Shown piece by piece: positions 38,049 to 48,947 of a stretch of 64,000 nucleotides of DNA. How positions within the stretch are numbered: position 1 is the stretch's first letter; every line of letters starts with the position of its first letter. The notes beneath the pieces are model-generated. The model was not told where the DNA came from. It saw nothing but the letters and a program-made list of their open reading frames with translations, and did no database searches. The translations under genes were made by a program, and so were the position numbers. The stretch comes from Microbulbifer sediminum (GTDB lineage: Bacteria > Pseudomonadota > Gammaproteobacteria > Pseudomonadales > Cellvibrionaceae). The DNA lies in contig NZ_JAJSAP010000001.1 in the NCBI RefSeq assembly GCF_021729035.1, forward strand, positions 1-64,000, in the 5' to 3' direction.

Positions 38049-39917
38049 CTAGATCCACAGCTTCTGCACACGGCGACCGCCGTAAAACAGGTTAATCAGT
38101 GCACGGGTGCCCATGATGGCGCTGAACATGGAGGTCAGGATGCCGATGGACAGGGTCACCGCGAAACCCTGTACCGGGCCGGAGCCGATGGCGTACAGGA
38201 TCACCGCCACAATCAGGGTGGTGATGTTCGCATCCACAATAGTGCTGTAGGCGTTATCGAAGCCGGCACTGATCGCCGTCTGCGGTGGCATCCCGTTGCG
38301 TAATTCTTCCCTTATTCGCGAGAAAATCAGCACATTGGCATCCACCGCCATACCCACGGTCAGCACGATACCGGCGATACCCGGCAGCGTGAGGGTGGCC
38401 CCCAGGATGGACATCACCGCCACCAGCAGCACCAGATTCACCGCCAGCGCGATATTCGCCGCCAGGCCGAAGACGCGGTAGAAAAGCAGCATGAAGACCA
38501 GCACCGCGAGCAGGCCAATCTGCACCGACTTGACCCCCACCTGGATGTTGTCAGCCCCCAGGGACGGGCCGATAACCCGCTCTTCCACGAAGTACATGGG
38601 CGCCGCCAGGGCACCGGCGCGCAGCAGCAGGGCCAGCTCCTGGGCCTCGGCAGCGCTGTCCAGTCCGGTGATGCGGAACTGACGGCCCAGCGCACTCTGC
38701 ACGGTCGCCAGGCTGATGATCTTCTTCACGTCGGTGCGCTTCTGCACCACTGTCTCGTTACCCTGGTCGTCCACCACTGTCTCGGGCTCAAAGCGACTCT
38801 CGATGAACAGGGTACCCATACGGCGGCCGACGTTCTTCCAGGTGGCGCGATGCATCAGCTCGCCACCACGGGCATCCAGGGTGATGTTCACCTGCGGCAG
38901 GCCGCTCTCGTCGTAACCCACACGGGCATTGGTGACCCGGTCACCCTTGATGATCACCTTGCGCTCGAGCCAGGCACCGCCGTAGGCCTGGCGCTGCTGC
39001 TCGTTGCGATACTCGAAGTATTCCTTGTTGGTCACCAGGGTGTCGGGACGCGCCTCCATCCGGTACTCCAGATTGGCGGTCTTGCCGATAATGCGCTTGG
39101 CCTCGGCGGTGTCCTGCACGCCCGGCAGCTCCACCACAATGCGGTTGCGGCCCTGGCGCTGCACGATGGGCTCGGCCACCCCCAGCTCATTGACCCGGTT
39201 GCGCAGGGTAGTGAGGTTCTGGGTGACGGCGTAGTCCTCCAGTTGCTTGACCTCCTGCTCGGACAGGGTCGCGCGCACCTCGAGGTTGTCACCACGGCCG
39301 GCCTCGGTAATCTGCAGCTCCGGGAACTCCTTGCGCATGGTGGAAACCGCCTTGTTGCGCAGCTCCCCGGTGCGGAAGCGGGCAACAATCTCGCGATCGT
39401 CTTCCAGCTGCACACTGCGGTAGCGGGCGTCGGCGGCACGGAGCTTGGCCTTCACGTCCTGCACGTAGCCTTCCATGTTGGTGCGCACGATGGTGGCGGT
39501 ATCCACCTCCATCAGGAAGTGCACGCCGCCGGCCAGGTCCAGGCCGAGCTTCATGGGGCTGGCACCCAGGTCGGCCAGCCACTCCGGGGTGGTGGAAGCC
39601 AGGTTCAGGGCCACCACGTAATCACTGTGTCCCAGGCTCTCCTGGATAACGCGCTTGGCGGGAAGCTGGTCCTCTACCGAGTCCAGCCGCAGCAACACGG
39701 CCTTCTCTCCCACTTCACCGCCGAAGTACTCGATACCGGCCTCGTCCAGGGCTTCCTGAGCCTCTTCCAGGACGCTTTCACCGATCTCCATGGCACTCGA
39801 CTGACCGGAAATCTGTACCGCCGGATCCGGCTTATACAGGTTGGGCGCGGCGTACAGGAAGCCGAGCGCCACGACGATGAGAATCAGGAGGTACTTCCAG
39901 ATGGGGTAGCGATTCAT
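38049..39917 (-). CDS. secD: SecD, protein translocase subunit
   Basis: A 622-residue membrane protein has one N-terminal helix (MNRYPIWKYLLILIVVALGF in outline), a large periplasmic P1 region with GLDLAGGVHFLMEVD, and five C-terminal helices including GMAVDANVLIFSRIREE. It works with SecF in late steps of protein export. The start at 39917 fits the family and has GAGAG upstream; the open extension is rejected. It follows tgt, but yajC, usually between tgt and secD, is absent. Confidence 0.97.
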   Translation of the reverse strand: MNRYPIWKYLLILIVVALGFLYAAPNLYKPDPAVQISGQSSAMEIGESVLEEAQEALDEAGIEYFGGEVGEKAVLLRLDSVEDQLPAKRVIQESLGHSDYVVALNLASTTPEWLADLGASPMKLGLDLAGGVHFLMEVDTATIVRTNMEGYVQDVKAKLRAADARYRSVQLEDDREIVARFRTGELRNKAVSTMRKEFPELQITEAGRGDNLEVRATLSEQEVKQLEDYAVTQNLTTLRNRVNELGVAEPIVQRQGRNRIVVELPGVQDTAEAKRIIGKTANLEYRMEARPDTLVTNKEYFEYRNEQQRQAYGGAWLERKVIIKGDRVTNARVGYDESGLPQVNITLDARGGELMHRATWKNVGRRMGTLFIESRFEPETVVDDQGNETVVQKRTDVKKIISLATVQSALGRQFRITGLDSAAEAQELALLLRAGALAAPMYFVEERVIGPSLGADNIQVGVKSVQIGLLAVLVFMLLFYRVFGLAANIALAVNLVLLVAVMSILGATLTLPGIAGIVLTVGMAVDANVLIFSRIREELRNGMPPQTAISAGFDNAYSTIVDANITTLIVAVILYAIGSGPVQGFAVTLSIGILTSMFSAIMGTRALINLFYGGRRVQKLWI

Positions 39918-40083
39918 GCTGCTCTCGTTGTTGTAATTGGCCTTTTGGGCCGGTAAAGCCTGGCGATTTCGGGAGATATGCGGGCACATGCCGGGAATTG
40001 CAAGGCGGGCACTGCAACCGAATCGGGGGCCGATTATACGGGGATCGCCTGTGGGTACAAATCAGCCCCGGGGAAGATGGATC

Positions 40084-40160
40084 TCCCTGCAGGTGCGGCC
40101 GCTGGCCGCGACCGGTCACTCACGACCGGCGTTCGCGGCCAGCGGCCGCTCCTACAGGGA
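40084..40160. repeat. REP-like large palindrome between tgt and secD
   Basis: Two 28-base arms (40084-40111 and 40133-40160) are inverted copies matching at 26 of 28 positions, with core GCGGCCGCTGGCCGCGA and outer part TCCCTG-AGG. An inner CCGGT/ACCGG dyad extends the stem. The GTAGGAGCGGCC-type core is like REP elements of pseudomonads and relatives. The element occupies the place where yajC is normally found and begins a few bases after the tgt stop. Confidence 0.8.
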
Positions 40161-40166
40161 CTGGTC

Positions 40167-42409
<2,243 letters not shown>

Positions 42410-42477
42410 GGCTTCAGTTTAGGTGGTTGCGAAGTGGCGCGAAGAGTACCCGAAAGCCCTGCCCTCGCCAAATCCGG

Positions 42478-42505
42478 TTGACCCCCCAAGCCCCCCCGCT
42501 ATAAT
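42478..42505 (+). promoter_or_regulatory. Sigma70 promoter of tRNA-Leu
   Basis: TTGACC (42478-42483) and TATAAT (42500-42505) are separated by 16 bp. A GC-rich stretch follows the -10, typical of stable-RNA promoters under stringent control. Predicted start is near 42512, giving a leader of about 60 nt. Confidence 0.75.
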
Positions 42506-42571
42506 GTGCCACCCGCCCACCGAGGCGCTTCCATCGACAGGCGGAAGCCGGCCCGACGGCGACAGAACAAT

Positions 42572-42658
42572 GCCAGAGTGGTGAAATTGGTAGACACGAC
42601 GGATTCAAAATCCGTTGGGGTAAAACCCGTGCCGGTTCGAGTCCGGCCTCTGGTACCA
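42572..42658 (+). tRNA. tRNA-Leu(CAA)
   Basis: An 87-nt class II tRNA. The acceptor stem GCCAGAG pairs with CTCTGGT (last pair G-U), then A73 and an encoded CCA. The anticodon arm ACGGA-TTCAAAA-TCCGT gives anticodon CAA, reading UUG leucine codons. A long variable arm (TGGGGTAAAACCC) and T arm CCGGTTCGAGTCCGG are present. A strong promoter lies upstream and an intrinsic terminator just after. Confidence 0.97.
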
Positions 42659-42708
42659 AACAGAAAGGCCCGCAATAGCGGGCCTTTTTTTTTGGTACCA
42701 GAGGCCGG
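42643..42708. repeat. 18-bp inverted copy of the tRNA-Leu 3' end
   Basis: The tRNA 3' end plus two bases (42643-42660, CCGGCCTCTGGTACCAAA) is repeated exactly in inverted orientation at 42691-42708. The tRNA terminator sits between the two arms. Identity stops abruptly after 18 bases. The start of the right arm shares its T residues with the U tract of the terminator. Confidence 0.9.
42664..42693 (+). terminator. Intrinsic terminator of tRNA-Leu
   Basis: AAAGGCCCGC (42664-42673) and GCGGGCCTTT (42678-42687) form a 10-bp stem around loop AATA, with nine T at 42685-42693. The hairpin begins five bases past the CCA. Confidence 0.93.
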
Positions 42709-42732
42709 CAAGAGCCGCCCCCCGGCTCGACC

Positions 42733-42765
42733 GATTGCGCCTCTTCTGCCAGAAGGTGCGCAATC
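42733..42765. repeat. Hairpin-forming dyad downstream of tRNA-Leu
   Basis: GATTGCGC (42733-42740) pairs with GCGCAATC (42758-42765), and CTTCT/AGAAG inside continues the stem to a GCC loop with one mismatch and one G-U between. This gives a 33-nt almost fully paired structure. No reading frame is implied. Confidence 0.65.
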
Positions 42766-42792
42766 AACAACAAGCAACCGCCAGGCTGCGAG

Positions 42793-42836
42793 GCCCGCAC
42801 GGACAAAAAGGCCTTGGCCTTTTTGTCCGTGCGGGC
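42793..42836. repeat. Perfect 21-bp-arm palindrome before the DUF2279-like gene
   Basis: GCCCGCACGGAC + AAAAAGGCC (42793-42813) and its exact inverse (42816-42836) are separated only by TT. The inner part (AAAAAGGCC-TT-GGCCTTTTT) has the layout of a bidirectional terminator. The outer 12 bp on each side make it far longer than such terminators usually are. With the two dyads before it, the roughly 180 bp after the tRNA are nearly all potential stem. Confidence 0.85.
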
Positions 42837-42959
42837 GAAAATATGTTCATGTCGATAGCGATGTCGATCAGGAGATTGGGGACATGACGGTAACCAACTC
42901 CATGGGGGGATTGCTCTGCTATGCCTGCTCCCCATCGAAGCTTCTTCGGGCAATTACGA

Positions 42960-43913
42960 ATGAAAAGAATAATTTGCACAGCTTTGTTTCCTGCTGCACT
43001 GCTCCTGCACGTCGATGTGACCATGGCCGGAGGGAACAGCGCCGCCCTGGACAGTGGACTAGAGCCGCCACAGTACTCCGGGTGGTCTGGTTACCTGCAG
43101 GAGTACCCGGTAGCTGGCACCGGCTGGGAGGGGCTCGAATTCGCGCGATTCAAGCAACACCTTTCCGCCATACCATACGAAACGACCGGAGTCGCCGCTG
43201 CAACTCTCGCTGTTGGGCTACTGGACTGGGGCTGGGGATCCAGCGAATTCAAGACAACCAGCGAGGGCTTCTTCCAGCTCGATACCGCCAATGGCGGCAT
43301 GGACAAGCTAGGCCACATCCATGGCACCTACCTTCTGAGCGAATTTTTCGCTGACTCCATCCACCACAAGAGCGGGCATCCCGAGGGTGCTGAAGCCACC
43401 GCAGCCACCCTTGCCTGGTTAACCATGTTACTAGTGGAGCTTGGCGATGGATTTTCCAGCGAACACGGCTTCGCCAGCGAGGACATTGTTGCCAACACCA
43501 CGGGCGCGGGGCTCTCATATCTGAGGCGCAATATCCCCGGCCTCCGGCAAAAGCTGGACTATCGCATCGAGTACTGGCCCTCAGGCAATCGCTCCGGGTT
43601 CAAGCCCCACTCAGACTACTCGGGCCAGAAGTATGTGCTCGCCCTTAAATTCAGCGGCTTTGGCCTGTCGCGGCACTCTCCTTCCCGCTACCTTGAATTA
43701 CATGGCGGCTACTATGCACGGGGCTTTACACTTAGCGAAGAACTCAGGGGTGAACCCCGGCGTCGCGAACTCTATATCGGCCTGGGCCTGAACCTGGGAG
43801 AAATACTGTTCGACGCTTCCAGCCCGAGCAGCAGTGCCGGAGAGCGGCTCGGCCGCCGATTCTTTGAATATGTGCAACTTCCCTTGACCTATATCGCCAG
43901 CAAAAATGACTAG
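42960..43913 (+). CDS. DUF2279-like exported protein
   Basis: A 317-residue protein with a signal peptide (MKRIICTALFPAALLLHVDV in outline, cut near MAGG). The mature N-terminal half has NGGMDKLGHIHGTYLLSEFFAD and SEHGFASEDIVANTTGAGLSYL, reminiscent of DUF2279/YfiM-type proteins with conserved DK-H and D residues. The C-terminal half is strand-rich with aromatic residues (YLELHGGYYARGF), as in a small outer-membrane barrel. Function is unknown. The start at 42960 lacks a strong ribosome site but begins the signal peptide; 13 codons upstream are open. Confidence 0.65.
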   Translation: MKRIICTALFPAALLLHVDVTMAGGNSAALDSGLEPPQYSGWSGYLQEYPVAGTGWEGLEFARFKQHLSAIPYETTGVAAATLAVGLLDWGWGSSEFKTTSEGFFQLDTANGGMDKLGHIHGTYLLSEFFADSIHHKSGHPEGAEATAATLAWLTMLLVELGDGFSSEHGFASEDIVANTTGAGLSYLRRNIPGLRQKLDYRIEYWPSGNRSGFKPHSDYSGQKYVLALKFSGFGLSRHSPSRYLELHGGYYARGFTLSEELRGEPRRRELYIGLGLNLGEILFDASSPSSSAGERLGRRFFEYVQLPLTYIASKND

Positions 43914-44135
43914 GCATAGACCGGCGCTTGCGACCGGCAGGACCTGCCGAAGGCTGGGAGTGCCCCGGGATCAGGTATAGACCATGCCGACTGCACAAGC
44001 CATTCTGTTGTAGCTGCACGAACGCGGTATACCTCCCTGCAAGCCTCTCACATCAGCACCGGAGGCGGACGCCCTTCACTTTTCCAGGCAACTTTGGCAT
44101 AACCTCACTACAGCCATGCAGTACAGAGAATAACA

Positions 44136-45710
44136 ATGAAAGACATCCTGATCGTCGGCGGTGGCCACAACGGCCTGGTGTGCGCCTGCTACCTGGCCAG
44201 CGCCGGAAAGAAAGTGACGGTGCTGGAGCGCCGCGATATCGTTGGCGGCGCGGCGGTTACCGAAGAGTTCCACCCCGGTTTCCGTAACTCCGTGGCCAGC
44301 TACACGGTCAGCCTGCTGAACCCCAAAATCATCCGCGACCTGAACCTGCACGAGCACGGGCTGCAGGTGAAGCTGCGTCCCCAGTCCAACTTCTTCCCCC
44401 TCTCCGGCAGTGAGAGCCTGTCGTTCTACAAGAGCCCAGAGGATACCCGGGCAGAGATAGCACGATTTTCCGAAAAAGATGCCGCGGCCCTGCCGGCGTT
44501 CTACGAGATGCTGGAAACCGTGGCCGATGTGCTGAGGGAAGAGCTGTTACGCACCCCGCCCAACGTCGGCGGTGGGCTGGCCGACCTGGTCCGCGCCGGC
44601 AGCTTCGGGATGCGTGCGAAAAAACTCAGCATGGCGCAGCGCCGGGATGCCCTGGACCTGTTCACCAAGAGCGCCACCGACGTGCTCGACGCCTGGTTCG
44701 AGAATGACCACGTCAAGGCGGCGTTCGCATTCGATTCCATCGTTGGCAACTACGGCGCGCCCAGCACACCGGGCTCGGCCTATGTACTGCTGCACCACGT
44801 CTTCGGTGAAGTGAATGGCGAGAAAGGAGCCTGGGGCCACGCCATCGGCGGCATGGGGGCCATCACCCAGGCGATGCTGAAAGAGGCGGAACGCCTCGGC
44901 GTCGAGGTGGTTACCGGAGCCGGGGTGGAAGAAGTCATTATCGATGGGGGCCAGGCCAAGGGCGTCAGACTCGCCGATGGTGAGGTACTGCATGCGCACA
45001 AGGTGGTTTCCAACGTGGGCCCGAAGCTGCTGTTCGGCAAGCTTGTCGACGAACAGCACCTGGACCCGGAATTCCAGCGCAGGGTGCGGGGTTTCAAGGT
45101 GGGCTCCGGCACTTTCCGCATGAACGTGGCCCTGTCTGAACTGCCCGATTTCACCTGCCGTCCCGGCGCACAGCTGCAGCAACACCACCAGGCCGGTATC
45201 GTGATCGGCCCCACCATGCAGTACCTGGAACAGGCCTACCTGGATGCGAAACAATTCGGCTGGTCGAGAAAACCCATTGTGGAAATGCTGATTCCGTCCA
45301 CGGTCGACGACACCCTGGCGCCTGCCGGCCAGCACGTGGCCAGCCTGTTCTGCCAGCAATTCGCGCCGGAGCTGCCGGAAGGCAAGGACTGGGACGATTA
45401 CCGCGAGCAGGCCGCGGATACCATCATCGACACGGTCACAGAGTACGCTCCAAATTTCCGCAACTCGGTCATTGCCCGGCAGATCCACTCACCGCTGGAC
45501 CTGGAGCGCAAGTTCGGCCTGGTGGGCGGGGATATATTCCACGGCGCCCTGGGCCTCGACCAGCTCTGGTGCAACCGGCCCTTTATGGGTTTCAGTGATT
45601 ACCGCACCCCGATCAGGGGGCTCTACCTGTGCGGCTCGGGCACCCACCCGGGCGGGGGTGTGACTGGTGTACCGGGGCACAATGCCGCGCGTGAAATATT
45701 GAAGGATTGA
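44136..45710 (+). CDS. Phytoene-dehydrogenase-family FAD oxidoreductase
   Basis: A 524-residue flavoprotein. The Rossmann motif ILIVGGGHNGLVCACYLASAG (residues 4-24, in outline) and VLERRDIVGGAA bind FAD at the N-terminus, and the C-terminal LYLCGSGTHPGGGVTGVPGHNAA completes the FAD site. It belongs with the CrtI-like/PYROXD2 group rather than carotenoid desaturases proper, and no carotenoid genes are nearby. Substrate is unknown. It is monocistronic and convergent with the MFS gene; the 205-bp gap after it shows no clear terminator. Confidence 0.85.
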   Translation: MKDILIVGGGHNGLVCACYLASAGKKVTVLERRDIVGGAAVTEEFHPGFRNSVASYTVSLLNPKIIRDLNLHEHGLQVKLRPQSNFFPLSGSESLSFYKSPEDTRAEIARFSEKDAAALPAFYEMLETVADVLREELLRTPPNVGGGLADLVRAGSFGMRAKKLSMAQRRDALDLFTKSATDVLDAWFENDHVKAAFAFDSIVGNYGAPSTPGSAYVLLHHVFGEVNGEKGAWGHAIGGMGAITQAMLKEAERLGVEVVTGAGVEEVIIDGGQAKGVRLADGEVLHAHKVVSNVGPKLLFGKLVDEQHLDPEFQRRVRGFKVGSGTFRMNVALSELPDFTCRPGAQLQQHHQAGIVIGPTMQYLEQAYLDAKQFGWSRKPIVEMLIPSTVDDTLAPAGQHVASLFCQQFAPELPEGKDWDDYREQAADTIIDTVTEYAPNFRNSVIARQIHSPLDLERKFGLVGGDIFHGALGLDQLWCNRPFMGFSDYRTPIRGLYLCGSGTHPGGGVTGVPGHNAAREILKD

Positions 45711-45915
45711 TAGTCAAAATCCATCATAAAGGGGGCTCTGGCAGTCATTCACCCGGCCCCCGGTACGACCACTTGCATTGCCTCCCGGGGGCTTCATGCA
45801 ACACACGGGATAATTTTACTCTGCCCCAATTATTCAAAGCTTTTCCCTTGCGGCTTACCACGTTGTCGGCAGCAGTCATTAAGCGCTGCCGCACGTACCA
45901 CCTTCCTCTATCAGG

Positions 45916-47118
45916 TCAGGTGCCGGCCATTTGTGGTTCTGCCGACTTGCCCAGCGTTGTGATTGACAAAATCACAGCCAGCACCGAGCAGATGGCTATA
46001 CTGGCCGCGAGGACCACCGGCGTTCCGTTAAACACCAGGCTGACCAGCACGATCGCCACCGCCCCCAGCAGCATCTGCATGGCGCCACCCAGAGCGGCCG
46101 CAGTGCCGGCGATGGGACCGTGGTCATCCAGGGCCAGCACCATGGAGGTCGGCACCACCAGTCCCAGGAAGGTGTTGCCGGTCAGCAGCAGGGTGACCAG
46201 TAATGCAAAGCTATTGAAGCCAGCACTGACCAGGCCGACCATCACCAGTGAAGCCAGCGCAAAGCCCGCCACGGCAACCCTGACCACCGGCTGGGCCCCG
46301 TAACGCTCCCCCAGGGTGGCGGCAAACTGGCTGGAAGTAAAAAAGCCCAGCGCGTTCAGGGCAAAGGCCAGGCTGAACTGGGTGGGGCTGAGGCCGTAGT
46401 ACTCCGTATACAGGAACGAAGAGGTGGAGATAAAAATAAAGAAGCTCGACATTCCCAGCCCACCGATCAGCGTCAGGCCCATATAGGTACGATCCCGGAA
46501 CAGCACACCGAAAGCTTCCAGCATGGCCGACATGCGGAACGGCACGCGGTTCCCCGGCACCAGAGTCTCCTCAAGGCTCCAGCGTGTGAGTACCAGGCTC
46601 ACCACTGCCGCCAGGGCCACCGCGATAAACACCGACGGCCAGCCCAGCCACCCGATCACCGCGCTACCCGCCAGCGGCGCCAGCATCGGCGAAATGGAGA
46701 TGACCAGCATCACCGTGGTCATCAGGCGGGTGCCCTCGTTGCCGGTATAGCAGTCGCGGATAATCGCCCGGGGGATGGACATTACCGCTGCCGCGCCCAC
46801 GCCTTGCAGGAACCGCAGCGCAATCAGCCATTCGATCGTGGGCGCAAAAGCGCAGCCGAGAGATGCCAACAGGAACAGTCCCAGGCCAAAGTACAACGGT
46901 GGTTTGCGCCCGAACATATCCGAGGCCGGGCCGTAAAAAAGCTGGCACACACCGAAGGCCACAAAGAATGACATCAGCGTGTACTGGACCGCTTCCACCG
47001 GCGCTTTGAGGCTCACCGCGATCTGTGGCAGGGCGGGCAGGTACATATCAATCGCAAACGGACCGACACAGCTGAGGAGGCCCAGGATCAGGGCCATCTT
47101 GATAAATCCGGGTTTCAT
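45916..47118 (-). CDS. Bcr/CflA-family drug exporter (MFS)
   Basis: A 400-residue 12-helix transporter. DMYLPALPQIA after helix 1 and the loop 2-3 motif GPASDMFGRKPPL identify the Bcr/CflA (DHA1) drug:H+ antiporter subfamily; SIPRAIIRDCYTG and APLAGSAVIGWLGWPSVF are also typical. Substrates of such pumps range from bicyclomycin to chloramphenicol-like compounds and cannot be told from sequence. It stands alone on the minus strand. Confidence 0.9.
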   Translation of the reverse strand: MKPGFIKMALILGLLSCVGPFAIDMYLPALPQIAVSLKAPVEAVQYTLMSFFVAFGVCQLFYGPASDMFGRKPPLYFGLGLFLLASLGCAFAPTIEWLIALRFLQGVGAAAVMSIPRAIIRDCYTGNEGTRLMTTVMLVISISPMLAPLAGSAVIGWLGWPSVFIAVALAAVVSLVLTRWSLEETLVPGNRVPFRMSAMLEAFGVLFRDRTYMGLTLIGGLGMSSFFIFISTSSFLYTEYYGLSPTQFSLAFALNALGFFTSSQFAATLGERYGAQPVVRVAVAGFALASLVMVGLVSAGFNSFALLVTLLLTGNTFLGLVVPTSMVLALDDHGPIAGTAAALGGAMQMLLGAVAIVLVSLVFNGTPVVLAASIAICSVLAVILSITTLGKSAEPQMAGT

Positions 47119-47232
47119 AACTTCTCTGGTGTTGGTCTCGCAGGCAGTTCCGCACTGCCAAGGGCTGGTTATTCGTCAGGATATTAGGGCATGGGGCAGG
47201 CAACTGTCAGCACAGGCGAACTCTACTCCTCT

Positions 47233-47676
47233 TCATTGGGAGTTATGGTTTTCCCGATTTACCCAGTACTTCTGCATTTTCAGGAACATGAAAGATGCGG
47301 TCCAGGTAATCATCACCAGCCCGGTCAGAGCCTCCAGGCCGGCGGTAAAGCGCAGGTGGCCGTAAGGCTCAATATCGCCAAACCCCAGTGAGGTGTAGGT
47401 GGTGAAGGAAAAATAGGCGCAATCGATCAGGGAGCCGTCGAAATTCCCCCCCAGCGTCTCGAAATGGCTCGAGCGCACCATAAAATAGTAACCGAGCGCG
47501 AACAGCCACATTTCGATTACATGGGCAATCAGCGCGCCGAACACTCCCATCAATAATGCCAGGTTGCGGTGCAGGGTAATCTTCTGCCCCAGGCGGAACA
47601 GGCCATTCAGTGCCTCGTGGTGAATGACCACCACCGTCGCTACCAGGGCGCAATTGATGACGAACGCAAGCAGCAT
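47233..47676 (-). CDS. Two-helix potassium channel family protein
   Basis: A 147-residue membrane protein with helices at the N-terminus and at about 38-65, then the pore segment SFTTYTSLGFGDIEP (filter SLGFGD near residues 96-101) and a last helix. The K+ filter consensus is TVGYGD; here Leu-Gly-Phe-Gly-Asp gives a GFG variant that occurs in natural K+ channels. There is no RCK/TrkA-N domain. The start at 47676 lies one base after the tadA stop (TGACATG), so the two genes are translationally coupled. Confidence 0.8.
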   Translation of the reverse strand: MLLAFVINCALVATVVVIHHEALNGLFRLGQKITLHRNLALLMGVFGALIAHVIEMWLFALGYYFMVRSSHFETLGGNFDGSLIDCAYFSFTTYTSLGFGDIEPYGHLRFTAGLEALTGLVMITWTASFMFLKMQKYWVNRENHNSQ

Positions 47677-47677
47677 G

Positions 47678-48133
47678 TCAGCGCCTGCCCCGAAAGAATT
47701 CCCGTACCAGCTCACCCGCTTCTTCTGCCATCACCCCGCCCTCCACGGCAATGCGGTGGTTGAAGAAGCCGGCCTCCCCCAGCTGCAGCTGGCTTTCCAC
47801 CACGCCGGCGCGAGGCTCCCTGGCACCGTAGACCAGTCGCCCCACCCGGGCGTGCATCATGGCCCCGAAACACATGGTGCAGGGCTCGATGGTGACAAAG
47901 AGAGTTGTCTTTGGCAGCCGGTAATTCTGCTCCTTTTCCGCTGCCCGGCGCAGGGCGACGATTTCCGCATGGGCGCTGGGATCGCAGTTGCCTATGGGGC
48001 GGTTGCTGCCCTCGCCGATTACCTGGCCGTCACGCACCAGTACCGCGCCCACCGGTACTTCCCCACGCTCCGCGGCCACGCGGGCCAGTTCCAGGGCATG
48101 CCGCATAAAGGTGTAATCTTTCGGTGTCGCCAT
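47678..48133 (-). CDS. tadA: tRNA-specific adenosine deaminase
   Basis: A 151-residue zinc deaminase that makes inosine-34 in tRNA-Arg(ACG). Zinc and catalytic residues are visible as His55-Ala-Glu57 (SAHAEIVAL) and Cys85/Cys88 (EPCTMC). ARVGRLVYGAREPRAG is the usual following segment. It lies between rlmA (10-bp gap) and the channel gene. Confidence 0.96.
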   Translation of the reverse strand: MATPKDYTFMRHALELARVAAERGEVPVGAVLVRDGQVIGEGSNRPIGNCDPSAHAEIVALRRAAEKEQNYRLPKTTLFVTIEPCTMCFGAMMHARVGRLVYGAREPRAGVVESQLQLGEAGFFNHRIAVEGGVMAEEAGELVREFFRGRR

Positions 48134-48143
48134 CGTTTCTCAA

Positions 48144-48947
48144 TCAGGATTTACAAACCAGGCGGCGCAGGACGAAATCCGCCTCCAGTTCCAGGGAGTC
48201 GCGCTGCTCCAGATTCTCTCGCGCGCTGCTGTCGCCCTTCCACGCAAAAGGGGTCATGGCGAGAAAGTCGGCCACAGCGCCGGCGCCCTGCAGTACAAGC
48301 CGGAAACTGCAGCGCATCTCCACTTCCGGTGCAAAGCCCTCGACGGGCTTCGGCGGCGCATGCTCCCGCGGCTCCGCATAGAGCGCGCGCTTCAGGGACC
48401 AGAGGTGCTCCGGCCCCGGCGCCACATCCAGCAGGGTGCCCCCCGGGTTCACGACGCGTTGCAGCTCGCTGTCCGCCGCCGGGGCAAATACCCGCAGCAG
48501 GTGGTCGACACTGTCCGTCTGCACCGGGATGGCATAGCTGCCGGCCACCACATACTGGATGCCCGGCTGCGACCTGGCAGCCATGCGTGCGCCAGCCTTG
48601 GAGATATCGATCCCCCCGAGCGCACCAGCGGGCCAGCCGGCATGGCGCAGCTGCCGGGTATAAAATCCCTCACCGCAACCAATATCCAGCAGCTGCCGCC
48701 CGCTACGGTAGGGTAGCAACCCATTAATCGCATCTACCAGGGGGCGGTAGTGGCCCGCCTCCAGGAAACGGCGCCGTGCCCGCAGCATATCTGCGGAATC
48801 ACCCGGCTCCCGACTGCGCTTGCGATTCGCCGGCAGGAGGTTGACATACCCCTCACGGGCGCGATCAAAACTGTGGCCATTGGTACAACGCCAGCTTTCA
48901 CGGGTGTTTTCAATCGCCGTGTGACATACGGGGCACAACCAGATCAT
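48144..48947 (-). CDS. rlmA: 23S rRNA (guanine745-N1) methyltransferase
   Basis: A 267-residue enzyme has an N-terminal zinc finger (Cys5, Cys8, Cys21, His25 in LCPVCHT and CTNGHSFD), the RlmA segment AREGYVNLL, and a SAM-binding motif LLDIGCGEGFY (near 85-95). It modifies helix 35 of 23S rRNA. The start overlaps the stop of the GMC oxidoreductase gene by four bases (ATGA). Confidence 0.93.
   Translation of the reverse strand: MIWLCPVCHTAIENTRESWRCTNGHSFDRAREGYVNLLPANRKRSREPGDSADMLRARRRFLEAGHYRPLVDAINGLLPYRSGRQLLDIGCGEGFYTRQLRHAGWPAGALGGIDISKAGARMAARSQPGIQYVVAGSYAIPVQTDSVDHLLRVFAPAADSELQRVVNPGGTLLDVAPGPEHLWSLKRALYAEPREHAPPKPVEGFAPEVEMRCSFRLVLQGAGAVADFLAMTPFAWKGDSSARENLEQRDSLELEADFVLRRLVCKS

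Noticed and set aside
42643..42708. tRNA-Leu 3' end as the attachment site of an integrated element
   Set aside because: The copy is inverted, not direct, lies only 30 bp away, and no integrase gene adjoins it.
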